Of a stretch of DNA of 63,101 bases, positions 44,317-57,726 are shown in pieces. Under the pieces are notes generated by a model. The model saw only the letters and a program-made list of their open reading frames with translations, made no database searches and was not told the origin of the DNA. The DNA is from Fragilaria crotonensis. Taxonomy: Eukaryota > Bacillariophyta > Fragilariophyceae > Fragilariales > Fragilariaceae. Numbering within the stretch: the first letter of the stretch is position 1; every line of letters starts with the position of its first letter. The position numbers were made by a program, and so were the translations under genes. The stretch covers positions 1 through 63,101 of the forward strand of contig JAKSYS010000348.1 in the NCBI GenBank assembly GCA_022925895.1, written 5' to 3'.

Positions 44317-47020
44317 TTACAAGAGAGTTCCCGGAACAATGTTGGATGAGCTGAGGATGACCTGATCATTGGTCGTCGTTAGCAAGCCGTCGTAGTCAAC
44401 AATGGCCGTGACAGAAATCTCGTTGATGGCTCCCTGGTGTGGGTCAAGTCCAGAAACAACAAAACGGCCGTACGTGAAACCAGTAGGGCCGGACTTGACG
44501 TGACTTTCGTCAATGTTGCTTTGGACAGCCCCATTCACGCTGACCTTAAAGTCAAGAAGGACACCACCAATGGGGCTGCTGAGGAGTGCGCCCTTGAGGG
44601 CATCGGTTGTCGTTGCCAATGTAGGGCCCTTGTTGGTGTACGGATCGGGGGTGTGGTCAATCATGTCAAGACCGAATCCCTCACGAACATCACTTTTAGC
44701 ACCAACACCAACGGCGATGCGCTTGACCTTGAGAGAGTCAAGAATGGCAAGCTCGCTAGCGTATTCCATCGTACCAGGCTGGTTATCTTCGTACTTATTG
44801 GTGGGTTCTTCCTTGTCTCCGTCGCCAACCACGTTTGGGATACCGTCCGACAAGAACATGAGAAGGTTGTTCCTGTTCTTTGGTGCCTCCTCGAAATAAG
44901 AGATGGTCTTGTCCAAAGCATCATCGAAATGAGTGAACCCTGACGAACGCAAGGCCTTGAGCTTCTTCAGCAACACTGCGTTGACCTTACTTGGATCATT
45001 GGGTTCGCATGGCATAAAAATGCCCATATACTCTGCGTTCGTACTGAATTTAGTAAGACCAATGCTGACGTTATCATTGCCCAAACCTGGCGATGCCGCA
45101 ATATCCTCAAGAACAGCAATGACGGCTGCAATCTCAGCATCGAGAATTGTATTAAATTTTTTGTCGTTGTTCACGTCACCTAAGGAGCAAGAAGGCATTA
45201 GATTGTGGCAAGTGCACTCCGAGAAATGGTGTTTTCAGCTTACCAACCACACTACCGGCAAATGCACCGCCTGTAGAACCCGAAACATCAATGACGATCC
45301 CAAGATTGTATGGTGGATCGTAGCCATCCAACGAAATTTTACCGTTCACACACGCGGTGGAACTTCCGCTGACCTGGCCAGTTGTCAAGGACAGCTTTTG
45401 GTCTTGGTAGGCTCCATTCGGGAAGGTGATTCTTCCAACACTTACGGAGGTCTGCGTATCCTTATCACACACAGCTGGTGCCGACTTGTCATCAATCATG
45501 CGATCGTAGCATGTGATACCAGAGCAGGCGCAGAAACCCAAGAAGACTTCAGGCTTGAACGCGCCATTACGGAAAGAGGGTGGGCCATTGCTCCAGCATG
45601 ATTGCTCAAAATCAACACGGGCCGAGAACCAAGCACGGTGGAATCCCTCACATGCAGTCTTGGTTGCAGGATCCCAAGCGTCATCGTAGTGACACTCCCA
45701 TGGCTTTCCACATGTGTGGATCATCTTGATGACTTTCATTGATTTGAAATCAAACGTACGGCAATCTCTGCAATCCAATGGATCGCGGCACACCACATTC
45801 CCGGATGGATCCAGCGCGCGGGGGTTGCTGGCGTCGCTACCAAAGACACAGCGAGAAAGAACGTCGTTGACGCCCGCTTCAACGCGAGTGAAATAATGAA
45901 CAAAGAATCCCTTGGTGCCGAGGGCCCCCTTGAAGTCTTTGATACCCTGCCAATTCCATCCCATCGTTGGGGGAAAATAAGTGTTCTTGTAGGCATCGGT
46001 GAGTGTCTGGAAGAACAGTGCGCTGGGCTTGGCAATAACAAAATGCGAACTCATTCCACTGTTCTTGCCAGTGTTGGGGAGTTTGTCAGGATAGTCATAC
46101 GTAAAGATAATCTTTTTCTTCGTGTCTTTGAGGAAGTTGTCGAAGATGTTATCGAGAGGATTCAGCATGAGGGTGGTGAAATCGACAAGCACTGCGGTTG
46201 TAAAACACACGAGAGAATGAGTGAGAGGCTGCAAGATAGCTTTCACTCTCATCTTTGATATGAACAGATGTCATACTTACCGACAGCTGGGTGCTGATCA
46301 TAAGTGAAACTCTGGATACGCATGAAGTCTCTGTCTCCTGCATCGGAATCGATGTTATTCTTCACGTATCCCTTCATATTCGCCTTGATGACTGGGCTAC
46401 CAAGAATAGTAACCTTATATCCCAAGTCCTGGAGAACCTTGACACGGTCATAGGGTTCGTGGTTGGGACCCTTGCAAACGACTGCCGCTGGATGAACGAT
46501 GGCGTACATGGTTGCGTTGTACTTGCTTTTAGCAGGATACGTGTTGCCGAAAATGGAGTACTTGAGGACTGCCGCGGCATCGTAGAAGGCATGACCTGCT
46601 CAAACGGTGATAACAGTGGTTGTTAGCCTAGTGCGTTGAACATATTCGTGATAGAAACTTCCCATGCATACCTGGATCGTGTGGATCAGCAGCTGGGTAT
46701 GCATCCGCTGGGCAACTGGAAAGGGTAAGGAAGTATCCAATGTTGTTGGATTGCATCGGGATCAAGGATCTGACTCCTGTCGAGGCATACTGAGCCTTTG
46801 GCGCAAAGAGATCTTCCCAATACTGCTTCCAATCTGGATAGTTGAAGACCGTCTTACAGAGGACACGAGTAGTCTCGGCAAGAGCTCTACGGCTGGAGCT
46901 TATGAGTTTGGTATTCAAAAGGGCAAGGGCGCAGAGACCGAAGAAAAGGGCCTTGACTTTAAAAGGGCGAACAGGGTTAGCGGTTGCCGTGGTACGGTAT
47001 GTTGGATTATATCCTATCAT
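44317..47020 (-). CDS. GT8-like/VWA single-pass membrane protein, tandem copy 2, intact
   Basis: Four exons: 47020-46672, 46595-46281, 46191-45244, 45179-44317, with GT-AG introns of 52-89 bases; total 2,475 bases, 824 residues. A hydrophobic segment near residue 20-35 (A-L-F-F-G-L-C-A-L-A-L-L) gives a signal anchor. A glycogenin-like GT8 region follows (Y-A-I-V-H-P, D-R-V-K-V-L-Q-D-L-G-Y, N-S-G-M near 46050, F-V-H-Y-F). The expected DxD is V-D-F-T-T-L-M-L. A Cys-rich region comes next (C-R-D-P-L-D-C-R-D-C), then a VWA domain with full MIDAS: D-V-S-G-S, G-F-T-H-F, L-S-D-G. It is probably a type II secretory-pathway protein. A sugar-transfer role is inference and the altered DxD argues for caution. 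Confidence 0.85.
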
Positions 47021-48290
47021 TGCTGTGGTTGCTTGGTAATTGATCACCAGGGGGCTTTCTTTACTTCGTGGCCAAGCAAAGATTTGTCTGATGCAATTGT
47101 GAACAACATTTGAGACAAGGGCCAAATATTCCCTTCCCAGCTTTTCTTGTGCCAGCCTTATGACTATTGATGACCTTGTTGGGTTTCACAATTTGAGAAC
47201 AAAGTACTGGTATGCATGTTCGTAACGTCATTGTCGACATAGATTGTCATTATTGTGACTTGGAGATGACGGCATTGACGACCATCTATACCAGGCATCG
47301 GTACGACTGGTTCTCAGATATCGAAATGCTTGTGTACGCAACGTCGTATTAATGTGTAAATCGCACCTTTCAGCTTTCAGGTCAGGTCAGTTGTGGGGTG
47401 GGATCATAATCGCAGTCATGATGCCTCAGCTTAACAGCACATACATATATCCTGGATTCGATCTGTGGTACTATCGTATAGTTAGTGCTCAGGTCTTTCC
47501 CACGAGTCTGGTATGTCATGCACATGCGTGCGATATATATGCCCTACATGCTCTATATGCACCCAACACATATTGAACAAACCAAAATGCTTTTTACGCA
47601 GATTTCAACGTATACTGGACCACAGTAATTTGGATACGACTTCTTTATCAACAACGAAAACGAGATCTATTTATGGTTTGTATTGTCGATGTAGCAGCGA
47701 TTACCTTGTCGCAGGAGTAAAAAGCCTCGGAGGGTGCGCGTTCAACTGTAAAGGACGTCCCAACCTTAGTAATCCGAAATGTCGGCAGTTCTAATTCCCC
47801 TACATAAATGGATGTCACAAATGCGTATGGTCTTTGTACTTAACTTGGCATTGAATCATATTGAAAATCGGGACATGTAGGAACGGGAAATGATTGGCTG
47901 CACCAGGTCCTGTCGCGCATATATATGCCTCTGGGCATAACCCAAGCTCGAAATTGCAAAATGCAACAAGGCCTCGGTATGATATGTCATAGATGATAGA
48001 GGCGAAAATTTTCATCCCAGAGCCGCAGACCACGATCAAACTGCTGTACTTAGCAGTACCAGTACCTGGTACGACATGCGTCAATACTTTGTTCTTTGTT
48101 CACATTTACACCAGGATGGAACCAGGTACATACTACATTCATGGAGCAGGCCTGATGACACTGGAGTCCTGAAATGAGATGACAACGGTCATACGCGATA
48201 TGGCGAGTCAGTAATTCACTCCAGTCCAGCCAACGTTTCAGCCATGTTCAACTACGGAACTCCTTGATTCATTATCGTCGAAATACTATT
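47021..48290 (-). promoter_or_regulatory. 5' flank of GT8-VWA copy 2
   Basis: It is homologous in patches to 42291-43490, for example the segment gtgccagc(c/a)ttatgactattgatgacc about 150 bases upstream and the ACGTCA patch near 47223-47240. No gene is recognised. Confidence 0.4.
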
Positions 48291-48294
48291 CATG

Positions 48295-48650
48295 AATTCG
48301 TAACAGAACCGCAAAGAAGTTGAATTCGTCACAAAGACGAACAGATGCTGTTGATCCAGCCGATGCTGACCAGCCTTGAACGGCATTCGTCTGAAGGGAA
48401 CAAACAAACATCGCTATGCTTTAAGATTTGCGCTCTTTCGATGGATAAACGCTGCAGTGATCATTACAAGCAACACACCTTCTACGGCAAGGGCAAGTCA
48501 CGTTAATCGTCACAAAATTGTTTACAATCCAAGCTAGAAAGCATTGTTGCAACCAGACTGGCGATCGTCAATAGTGACGGTCTGTGTGCACTGGAAGCAC
48601 GTCGAACACAGCGGCTACAGTAGGTGCAAGCCGATTCAGGCAGGTTGCTG
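48295..48650 (+). pseudogene. relic of the OSCA-like gene, tandem copy 3
   Basis: It matches 43550-43740 and the intact gene around 37465-37600 (gatgctgaccagccttgaac, cggcattcgtctgaa, aaacaaacatcgct). It is shorter and more decayed than copy 2, with no open frame. Confidence 0.8.
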
Positions 48651-48796
48651 AAGGTGAGTTTGACGATTAAATTGATTTGCAAATCTCATGTAACATGCAA
48701 TCGAATCCTAGAGTGGTGCATTTAATTCACTATCTTCTTCCCAATTTGCCAACCACAAAAGAATTCGCTTCAGAATCACTTGAGCACTCATCCAAA

Positions 48797-51328
48797 TTAC
48801 AAGAGAGTTCCCGGAATAATGTTGAATGTGGTGAGAATGACCTGATCATTGGTCGTCGCTAGCAAGCCGTCGTAGTCAACAGTGGCGGTGACAGAAATCT
48901 CGTTGATGGCTCCGTTGTGTGGGTCAAGTCCAGAAACAACAAAACGGCCGTACGTGAAACCTGTCGGGCCGGATTTGACGTGACTTTCGTCAATGTTGCT
49001 TTGGACAGCGCCATTCACGCTGACCTTAAAGTCAAGAAGGACACCACCAAGAGGGCTATTGAGGAGTGCACCCTTGAGGGCATCGGTTGTCGTTGCCAAT
49101 GTAGGGCCCTTGTTGGTGTACGGATCGAGGGTGTTGTCAATCATGTCAAGACCGAATCCCTCACCAACATCACTTTTAGCACCAACACCAACGGCGATGC
49201 GCTTGACCTTGAAAGAGTCAAGAATGGCAAGCTCGCTAGCGTATTCCATCGTACCAGGCTGGTTATCTTCGTACGTATTGGTGGGTTCTTCCTTGTCTCC
49301 GTCGCCAACTACATTTGGAACACCGTCGGACAAGAACATGAGGAGGTTGTTCCTGTTCTTTGGCGCTTGCTCGTAGAAAGTAATGGTCTTGTCCAGAGCA
49401 TCATCGAAATGAGTGAACCCTGACGAACGCAAGGCCTTGAGCTTTGTCAATAACGCCGCGTTGACCTTACTTGGATCACTGGGTTCGCATGGCGTGAAAA
49501 TGCCCAGATACTCCGCGTTCGTACTGAACGTAGTAAGACCAATGCTGACGTTGTCATTGCCCAAGCCTGGGGATGCAGCAATATCCTCAAGCACGGCAAT
49601 GATGGCTGCAATCTCAGCGTCGAGAATTGTATTATATTCTCCGTCGCTGTTCACGTCACCTAAGGAGCAAGAAGGCATTAGATTGTGGCAAGTGCATTCC
49701 GAGAAAAGGTGTTTTCAGCTTACCAACCACACTACCGGCAAATGGACCCCCCGTAGAACCCGAAACATCAATGACAATACCAAGATTGTAAGGTGGATCG
49801 TAACCATCCAACGAAATCTTTCCACTCATGCATGCGGTGGAGCTTCCGGTAACCTGCCCAGTGGTCAACGAAAGTTTCTGATCTTGGTAGGCTCCATTCG
49901 GGAAGGTGATTCTACCGACACCAACGGAGGTCTGCGTATCCTTGTCACACACAGACGGTGCCGACTTGTCGTCAATCATGCGGTCGTAGCATGTGATGCC
50001 AGAGCAGGCGCAGAAACCCATGAAGACATCAGGCTTGAAGGCGCCGTTACGGAAGGAGGGTGGGCCATTACTCCAGCATGATTGCTCAAAATCAACACGA
50101 GCCGAGAACCAAGCACGGTGGAATCCCTCACAGGCAGTCTTGGTTGCAGCATCCCAAGCGTCATCGTAGTGACACTCCCATGGCTTTCCACACGTGTGGA
50201 TCATCTTGATGACCTTCATTGATTTGAAATCAAAAGAACGGCAATCTCTGCAATCCAATGGATCGCGGCACACAACATTCCCGGATGGATCCATCGCGCG
50301 GGGGTTGCTGGCGTCGCTACCAAAGACACAGCGAGAAAGGACGTCGTTCACGCCCGCTTCAACGCGAGTGAAGTAATGAACAAAGAATCCCTTGGTGCCG
50401 AGGGCCCCCTTGAAGTCTTTGATACCCTGCCAATTCCATCCCATCGTTGGGGAAAAGTTAATGTTTTTGTAGGCATCGGTGAGTGTCTGGAAGAACTGTG
50501 CGCTGGGCTTGGCAATAACAAAATGCGAGCTCATTCCACTGTTCTTGCCAGTGTTGGGAAGTTTGTCGGGGTAGTCATACGTAAAGATAATTTTCTTCTT
50601 CGTGTCCTTGAGGAAGTTGTCGAAGATGTTATCGAGAGGCTTCAGCACGAGCGTGGTGAAATCGACAAGCACTGCGGTGGTAAAACACACGAGAGAATGA
50701 GTGAGAGGCTGCAAGATAGCTTTCACTCTCATCTTTGATATGAACAGATGTCATACTTACCGACAGCTGGGTGGTGATCATAAGTGAAACCCTGGATGCG
50801 CATGAAGTCTCTGTCTCCTGCATCGGAATCGATGTTATTCTTCACGTATCCCTTCATATTCGCCTTGATGACTGGGCTACCAAGAATAGTAACCTTATAT
50901 CCCAAGTCCTGGAGAACCTTGACACGGTCATAGGGTTCGTGGTTGGGACCCTTGCAAACAACTGCCGCTGGATGAACGATGGCGTACATGGTGGCGTTGT
51001 ACTTGCTTTTAGCAGGATACGTGTTGCTGAAAATAGAGTACTTGAGGACTGCCGCGGCATCGTAGAAGGCATGACCTGCTCAAACAGTAAAAACAGTGGT
51101 TAGCCTGGTGGGTTGCACGTGAGTGATAGAGATGGAAGTCAATCCTACATACCTGGATCGTGCGGATCAGCGGCTGGGTATCCATCCGCAGGGCAACTGG
51201 CTAGAGTAAGGAAATATCCAATGTTGTTGTTTTGCAACGGGATCAAGGACCTGACTCCTGTCGAGGCATACTGAGCCTTTGGTGCAAAGAGATCTTCCCA
51301 ATACTGCTTCCAATCTGGATAGTTGAAG
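48797..51328 (-). pseudogene. GT8-like/VWA gene, tandem copy 3, cut in exon 1 by a LINE
   Basis: Exons 4 (49659-48797), 3 (50671-49724) and 2 (51075-50761) have exactly the lengths of copy 2 and are open, with all GT-AG sites kept. Exon 1 is present only from 51328 to 51153 and then meets the LINE. The MIDAS (D-V-S-G-S, G-F-T-H-F, L-S-D-G), the Cys-rich region and V-D-F-T-T-L-V-L are kept. The first part of exon 1 lies 8.7 kb away (60007-60150). As arranged, no protein with the membrane anchor can be made. Confidence 0.9.
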
Positions 51329-51457
51329 ACAAAAAAAGACCTAAAATCGTTTAACGTGCTGCCGCTGTTCTCACTGACTAGAAAACTCGACTCACACGAT
51401 TGAACAGTACTCTATACGGGTACTGTCCAATAAAAAGTGCTTCCACAAACAATCAAA

Positions 51458-53170
51458 TCACGTGGAGACAAAATATGTACGAATCGACCGCACTCCTTGA
51501 ATGGCTCGTGACTTAGCCCGACGCATACTGTCTCTTAGAATTTGTGCATTGACAGCAAGCCAGTTTTGATTCACCCATGTAGGTCGCTGAGCATGGTCCT
51601 GAAGAGTAGGAAGCAACAAATGCTGGATCTGAGGTTCCAATTGATGCCGCTGGTCATATATCTCTTCTAATCTCCGGTTTACCTCTCGGCGTTCAGCTAC
51701 AGCGTGTGTTTGTTTATCAACCCGTGCACGTCAGCGTTGCGGGACTTCCAAGTTCATACCACCATTCCCATATGACCAAGATAAGTTGTCGCTGCCATCG
51801 GGCGCCGGTTCGCTGAGCTTTCGTGCCATGTTTCTTTGGGACCACTCGTCGGTAATAAGCTTCCTGCCTGATGCTCCATTCGTTGCTAAATCGTCCATTG
51901 AATATCTGACGCCAACCGATAACATTCTGCTGAATAATGATTTCTCGGAGCTCCGTTGGGTAAAATATTGGTGACACCGTCATATTGTCTTCCGATTGAA
52001 GCCACTGGAGCAACGCCTCTTGAAGTAAATGCCGGATTAGAGGGCTAGTCTTCTCTTGATCATGAAAAGTGTTTAAGCGTGTAAACAGTTCACGTCTCCA
52101 ATTCGACCGAGCCTCTGCAGGACATCGAATGACATGATCGCGCGTTTCCCGGTCACAAGAACATAATGGACACGTTCGTTTACCCGAGTCGATTCGATTT
52201 CGCATGCTGTGTGTTGGAAGACAGTCGTGGACAAGTTTCGAGAAATGAATGCGTCGCTTGATGGAGCTTTTCATGGCTTTGGCGTGAGCATCCCAATTAA
52301 TGTGACGCATGATTGTTTCATTCCAATGGTTCTTGACTTTTATATATTCGCGAAGTCCAGGAGCGGTGGCTGCATACCGAATTACTGCGTCGAAGTTTGC
52401 AGTGACCATGCCGTCGTTTAGAAGAAGATATGCTCCTGCATTGGGTGACATTAAAACATGTGGCCGTGACATCCCAAACTCTTCCTGATAACGAGTGGCC
52501 AGCTTGTCAGCATCAACATTGAGTTGAGACATGAGTGATAATCGTTGATAAGGAGTATCGTTGTCTTGATGTCCTTTAACGTATTGGAGTCGGATATCGG
52601 GTAGTCGACGTAGGGATGCTTGAATCTCGATGAGAAGATCCCATTCAGGTGTCAAGACATCCAAGGGTTGCAAATGTGTCGCAACATACTCAATGGTTCT
52701 TGACCTTCTTTCTGTTTCCCGAATAACCGATCTAGTAAGCTTTGACTATCAGTCCCTATCGTGCCCGTCCACTCACCAAACATTTCAGAATATTCGGCCA
52801 AACGAATAAGAAAACGAAGAATTGCCAACATGCCACTGCACTCAGCACGATACGAATCTACCGTGGCCCCCCTGGAGGGTCCGTTTCCACTTGCCATACG
52901 TTCACCCGTCGGAGCACTAATCATCCACCCAAATGCACCCTGAGTGTTATGCTTTGACGATCCATCGCAGCCCGCGAAAAAGCCATCTTGCAACTCCAGA
53001 ACTGTCATCCGAGGATCATACGATGTACTCGTATAACGAAGGAGATCTTCTTCCCATGGGTCTAATTGCGCAATAAATTGTTCGAACGTTCTCGGGATAG
53101 GAAGCGATGGCTTTTCGGTTCTTTGAGTCGCTTTACTGAGAAGTTCCCACTCATCTGATGCTTCCAGCAT
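51458..53170 (-). pseudogene. LINE ORF2, C-terminal part: RNase H, zinc knuckle and tail
   Basis: The RNase H acids are visible: D in A-G-C-D-G-S-S-K-H (about 52965), E in Y-R-A-E-C-S-G, D in I-G-T-D-S-Q-S, then H in Y-V-K-G-H-Q-D and D in L-N-V-D-A-D-K-L-A after a frameshift near 52665. A Zn knuckle C-P-L-C-S-C-D...H-V-I-R-C-P lies near 52150. The tail, after another shift near 51720, runs to 51458 and matches the LINE fragment at 17100-17462. It would degrade the RNA of the RNA-DNA hybrid. Confidence 0.85.
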
Positions 53171-56100
53171 TCGGACGGCAACCGGGCGGCAGATCTTGGA
53201 AGATGATTATAGGATAATAGCTTTCCTGTCTCTTTTAATTTTCCATTTGTTGTATTGAGACATTCCACGTATCCATCAACAGTCCTAATGGCCACTTTGT
53301 TCCGATACCCATACGAGAAATACTCCATGCGTCGCTCTCGATGGTCTCTCAGAAATGGTCCGAGGGGTTGTAATAGTTTTCCCGAAGAGTTACTCCACAA
53401 CCGATTCGCCTTCTTCCATAACTTCCACGTCGGCGTAGACGGTTTATCCTGGTGAATTTGAATCCATCGAGTACGACTACTCTGCAAGGATGGGGCCCCT
53501 TCCACTTTAGACAAATCAAGATATGTCCCATCTACCGTCACCAGATCTGAAATAGTAACCACTTGAAGGAATAGACGACAGTAGTTAATGCGTCGGATCT
53601 CACCTGCCGTGAACTTTCCAGAATGAACAACCCAATCCATTATAAATGAATCATGTTCACGTTCTAAGTGCGGAACGATTCCCGAATCAACATGAATACT
53701 CGCACGAATGTTTGCCAAATAATGACGCAGAGAAGCTATCCACTTGGAATCAAGGTGAGGAAGTGGGGTAGTAACGTCTTCGAGAATAGATATCGAGATA
53801 CCCGCAGCATATTGACACCATTCCAACAAGATCCTCAACATATCGCCCACTGGAGTATTAGATCTCCAGTGACGAAGAAACAGTCGAATCTGTCCAATAC
53901 CTTGTTGATCGTACAAGCGTCGAAAGTTTGATCCGCCGTATTCAAGAGGACCATACAAGATTTCTCTCTTCATGTTACGATTGTAACCACACTTTGCAAA
54001 AATAATCGACATAGCCTTGCGTTGAATTTGTGTTAGCTGCCGTTCAGTGAAATGGGAATTTGCCAATGGATAGCTCATACTTGGTAGATAAGTCGCGAAG
54101 TAGAAAGTCCATGATTCCTCACGAGTGAGATTTGTGGACCACAGAAAAGATGTTAACTCCTTACTTTTGTCCTGTAATTTCTTGAATTGCACTCGTTGGG
54201 TACCCGCAGGCTCTTTATAGTGTCCAAGAGTTTTATGCGCCTCATACGTGGACAAGTATTGGAGTTCTTGGTCTTCTCCTGCCAGTGCATCTGGGACCGT
54301 GACCGTACCATAATTTTCCCGATCGTTGTATAACACCGGCGAGCCTGATGCAGTGAATTTCCAGGTTAGGACATGATAGGAGCATTTAGAGAGTTCGAGT
54401 GATCCCCCAGATACTGCCAACAATCTCGACCAAGCGGTTGCATTCGCTTTCATCTTCTGTAAGATTTGTTTCGGGGTATGTATCGTTTCTGGATCTTCAA
54501 ATGCGTTCGTTTGTCCATTCGAATCGTCGACAAAACCTATCATCCCCAGTTCTGTTCGCCTTTCTCGATTTGGACTAAGATAGGCTGCTTTAAATGCGAC
54601 TTCGTCATAACAATCATATAAGATACTTGACAAGAAACACCAAATGACTGGAGAGTTGCCACTACCCTGTCCTGTTCCGTATATTGGCTGGTCTGACGTA
54701 TGTTGATAACCTTCCGTTGCAAGTCCCAATTCAGTACGAATCCGATAATCAGTGTGCTCTAACGTTCGTGCATTGGACAATGTAACTTCCCGGGGGACTC
54801 CGAATCTCCGACTTGCCAACATAGCCAGATTGGGAATGATCCTATCGTAGCATGCGGTCGCATCATAATTAGTAAGTATCATAGTTTTCCGAGTGATACG
54901 TGACATTTCCAGTTGCAACTCCTCAAGAAAAACAGGATCAATAGCAGTCCGTTTCGGTCGCGAGCCGTACTGTCCACTGTTGAGTTGATCATATGCCTCC
55001 GCCTGTAGCAACGCAGATCGCCATTTCAAACCCAGCATCAAGTTGTAATCCGCCTCGTAAATGTGTATGATTCGAGTTCTGTGAATCTTTATATTCCCAG
55101 GCTCTTTGAATAAGACCGAATTCGCCACATTACGCCATCTCATATATGAATACCCACGCTCAATGCATAGTTCATCAAAATAAGATGAACTCGGAGAATC
55201 TCGCTTTGCATGAATGTGAGTGCTTCGCGTTGTTGTTTGTGCTCCTCACTTTCATCTTCAAGTATCTCGGGTAGGAATGCTTTGCAATCATTGCCTTGTA
55301 ATGGCCTAGATGCATTCTGGACGGTGAGGTCACGGTAGACTCACGCCAAGCTTTCAACTTTCCAACATAATCCTCTTTACTTATTGTAGGATATACTCGC
55401 ATAGACGCGAGCTCGTCGGATATCTGTAAATGCTGTATCACTCGTTGCACGTCACTATCCATCCCTGCTGGGTACTTGTAGCGACCGCTGAGAATATGAT
55501 CTGCTTCTGGACCGTCACCGCAATATCCTAACTGATCACGCAACGGCGCTACCGTAAACGGTGTTCCATCTGCCTGTCCAAAATGGCGACGATTCCTCTG
55601 CCGCAATTGCTCAATCACCTCCGTAGGAACATCAACTTGTCTCCACTCAGTACACGTTTTGGGGTCCTGGTCTGGGTGCACCGGAATTTCTATCCTGGAT
55701 ATTCCACTTCTCTCACTTTTCTCCTGAAGACGGCGAAGCTTACCAAACAACCTGTTCAATGCCTCTGCTTTATGCAATTGCCGTAATACTTTGGCCTGTG
55801 CATGATCTTTACTTGATGTGGAGGCTTCGAGACACGTTATACGACTCATTCTTTCGCTGTCCCGACGTCCGTATTGTTCTGAAATTATGGATCGTACTTG
55901 CTGACGCGCCTCTTTTAATTCTCTGGTGCATTCTTTCTCTGTCACAGGTGGATCATTTGCAAGGCCAGCCTTGCTCCATGCAGTGCGGATAATAGCTTCA
56001 TTGTTCAGACGAGTTTTGCCATCGACAGACATTTTGTTAATATCTGCGCTTTTGTCTCGCTTTGTGAGAGCGACGGACCATGGCGCTGTACCAACTCGTT

Positions 56101-56296
56101 GAATGGATTTTTCTGCCGCAAGACTTGCTTCAACAACATCTTTATCCAACCTCTCGGCAAAAGCATGTCGATCTCCTAACCATGTCAATTGATCAATTCG
56201 TCGGAAAACATTATGATCTTCCAAAATTTTATACTTCCGTCGAATGTACGCTGTTACTTGTTGGCGATGGTTGGAGCGGAGAATTCGCGGTTCCAA
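53062..56296 (-). pseudogene. LINE ORF2, linker and reverse transcriptase
   Basis: The linker frame (56296-55175) ends with P-S-R-M-H-L-G-H-Y-K. After a one-base shift near 55185 the RT frame (55143-53062, 693 residues) contains N-Y-D-A-T-A-C-Y-D-R-I (first catalytic D), G-T-G-Q-G-S-G-N-S-P, the active site G-F-V-D-D-S-N-G-Q (about 54540-54520) and the thumb segment L-S-K-C-S-Y-H-V. FVDD replaces the usual YADD/FADD. The enzyme makes cDNA at the nicked target. Confidence 0.88.
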
Positions 56297-57364
56297 TTTC
56301 GAGAGGCTGGATCATGGTTCCGAATAGACTCGTGACAGAGAAATCCACAAAGTATGGTCTATGATCCGTGGTATATCTTGCGTTAAACGCTTCATATCCT
56401 GATTTGCGGACGGATTCCACAACCTTGGGTGTGGCAAGCGCATAATCCAAACATCGTGAACCTCGTGCATATGTTGCCGGCAACGTCGTTCGATGATGAT
56501 GTCGCATAATATCAATCATACCCAAAGCGTTCATGACGCTTATCATGCCATCCGCTTCGCACCCGATCTCTTCATTAAAATCCCCCACCAAAAGAATCTC
56601 ATGACCTGCCTGGCGACATTTTAGAAGGTATTTTTGAAGATCGCGCCGAAAAGCCTGTCGTGGATGTATAACGTCATCTTGCTCTTGGATGAGAAGGCTG
56701 TGTTGTTGTGAAGCCGCAGTGGTAAGACCTGGAGCAGGGGAGTCTGTGACAACTTGGTATGCTGACACGATAGTAATTACACTACCAGCACTGCCTAGGA
56801 AAGACTGGCTTGTCCAACGTCCCCATTTATCCCGAAATCGGTCTCGAACACGAGCACACGTATCTCCAACTGTCAATACAAACGTTCCTCCTGGTTTATA
56901 CATTCTCTGAAATTCCATTGGCGTGGTACTAAAATCAAGGCGAGAACGTTGCCAGTACTGTTGTGTCGTATGATACAGTGTACTACGAACATATGCCTTT
57001 GTGGTATCCAAGTTGTGTTCTTGTCCGCATGACACATCGGCTTGCACTTCTTTGAGCACTCGACAAAACATATCATACTGACCTCCCATTCGATCAAGTG
57101 TAAATCCATTCACATTTGCACAATAAACCCGAAAAATATCCTCTCCTTTGTCCTCCAAGCGTCTCCCCATTGTACATTTGATTTCATATTAGAGTGTGTT
57201 AGGAAAATTTCCCGATTGACATTGGATTCGCTATGGCCACGTTCCGCAGCGAAGAGTCTTTTCCATGCCGCTTGAGCTGTTGCAAGACAAGCAGACTCCT
57301 GTGGGGCATTCTGGTTGGGTGCCAGAACACCCCTGTTCACGTTTACCTCGATGGGCGCACTCAT
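56229..57364 (-). pseudogene. LINE ORF2 N-terminus: AP-like endonuclease
   Basis: ORF2 starts at 57364 (M-S-A-P-I-E-V-N-V-N), shifts frame near 57170 and continues as an exonuclease-endonuclease-phosphatase domain. It shows A-N-V-N-G-F (Asn), S-C-G-Q-E-H-N (Glu), L-V-G-D-F-N-E-E (Asp/Asn) and T-D-H-R-P-Y-F (His). It would nick the target DNA to prime reverse transcription. Confidence 0.85.
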
Positions 57365-57726
57365 TTTGACTACATAGGATTGGTCAGCCCACGAGATTCC
57401 GATCGGGCCAACCGGGTTTGATCCTCTTGATTAGGATATATCGCCTCTAGTCTCATCTCTGTGTGAGGTTCGGCGCTCGGGATCGACGTTTGTCGCGTAT
57501 CTTGGTGTTGGGATGCAATATCTTGTAGCTCATCGCTACTAATGACGTCATCAGCTAGAACTCCTGGCGTTGATTCGTAATAAGAATGATGAATGGATGA
57601 TTGCTCTCTATCGTCGGCAATTTGGCTCGAGTCAAACGACAACTCTTTGCTGCAATCGTGCAACGGGTGACTGGGATGGTCCGGATACATCGGGCTCGGG
57701 GTCTTGCACGTAGGGATTTTCTGGCG

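Noticed and set aside
44437-46258. Several plus-strand frames of 100-220 residues opposite GT8-VWA copies (also 48917-50738)
   Set aside because: They are shadows of the conserved minus-strand exons and change with the introns; no family features.
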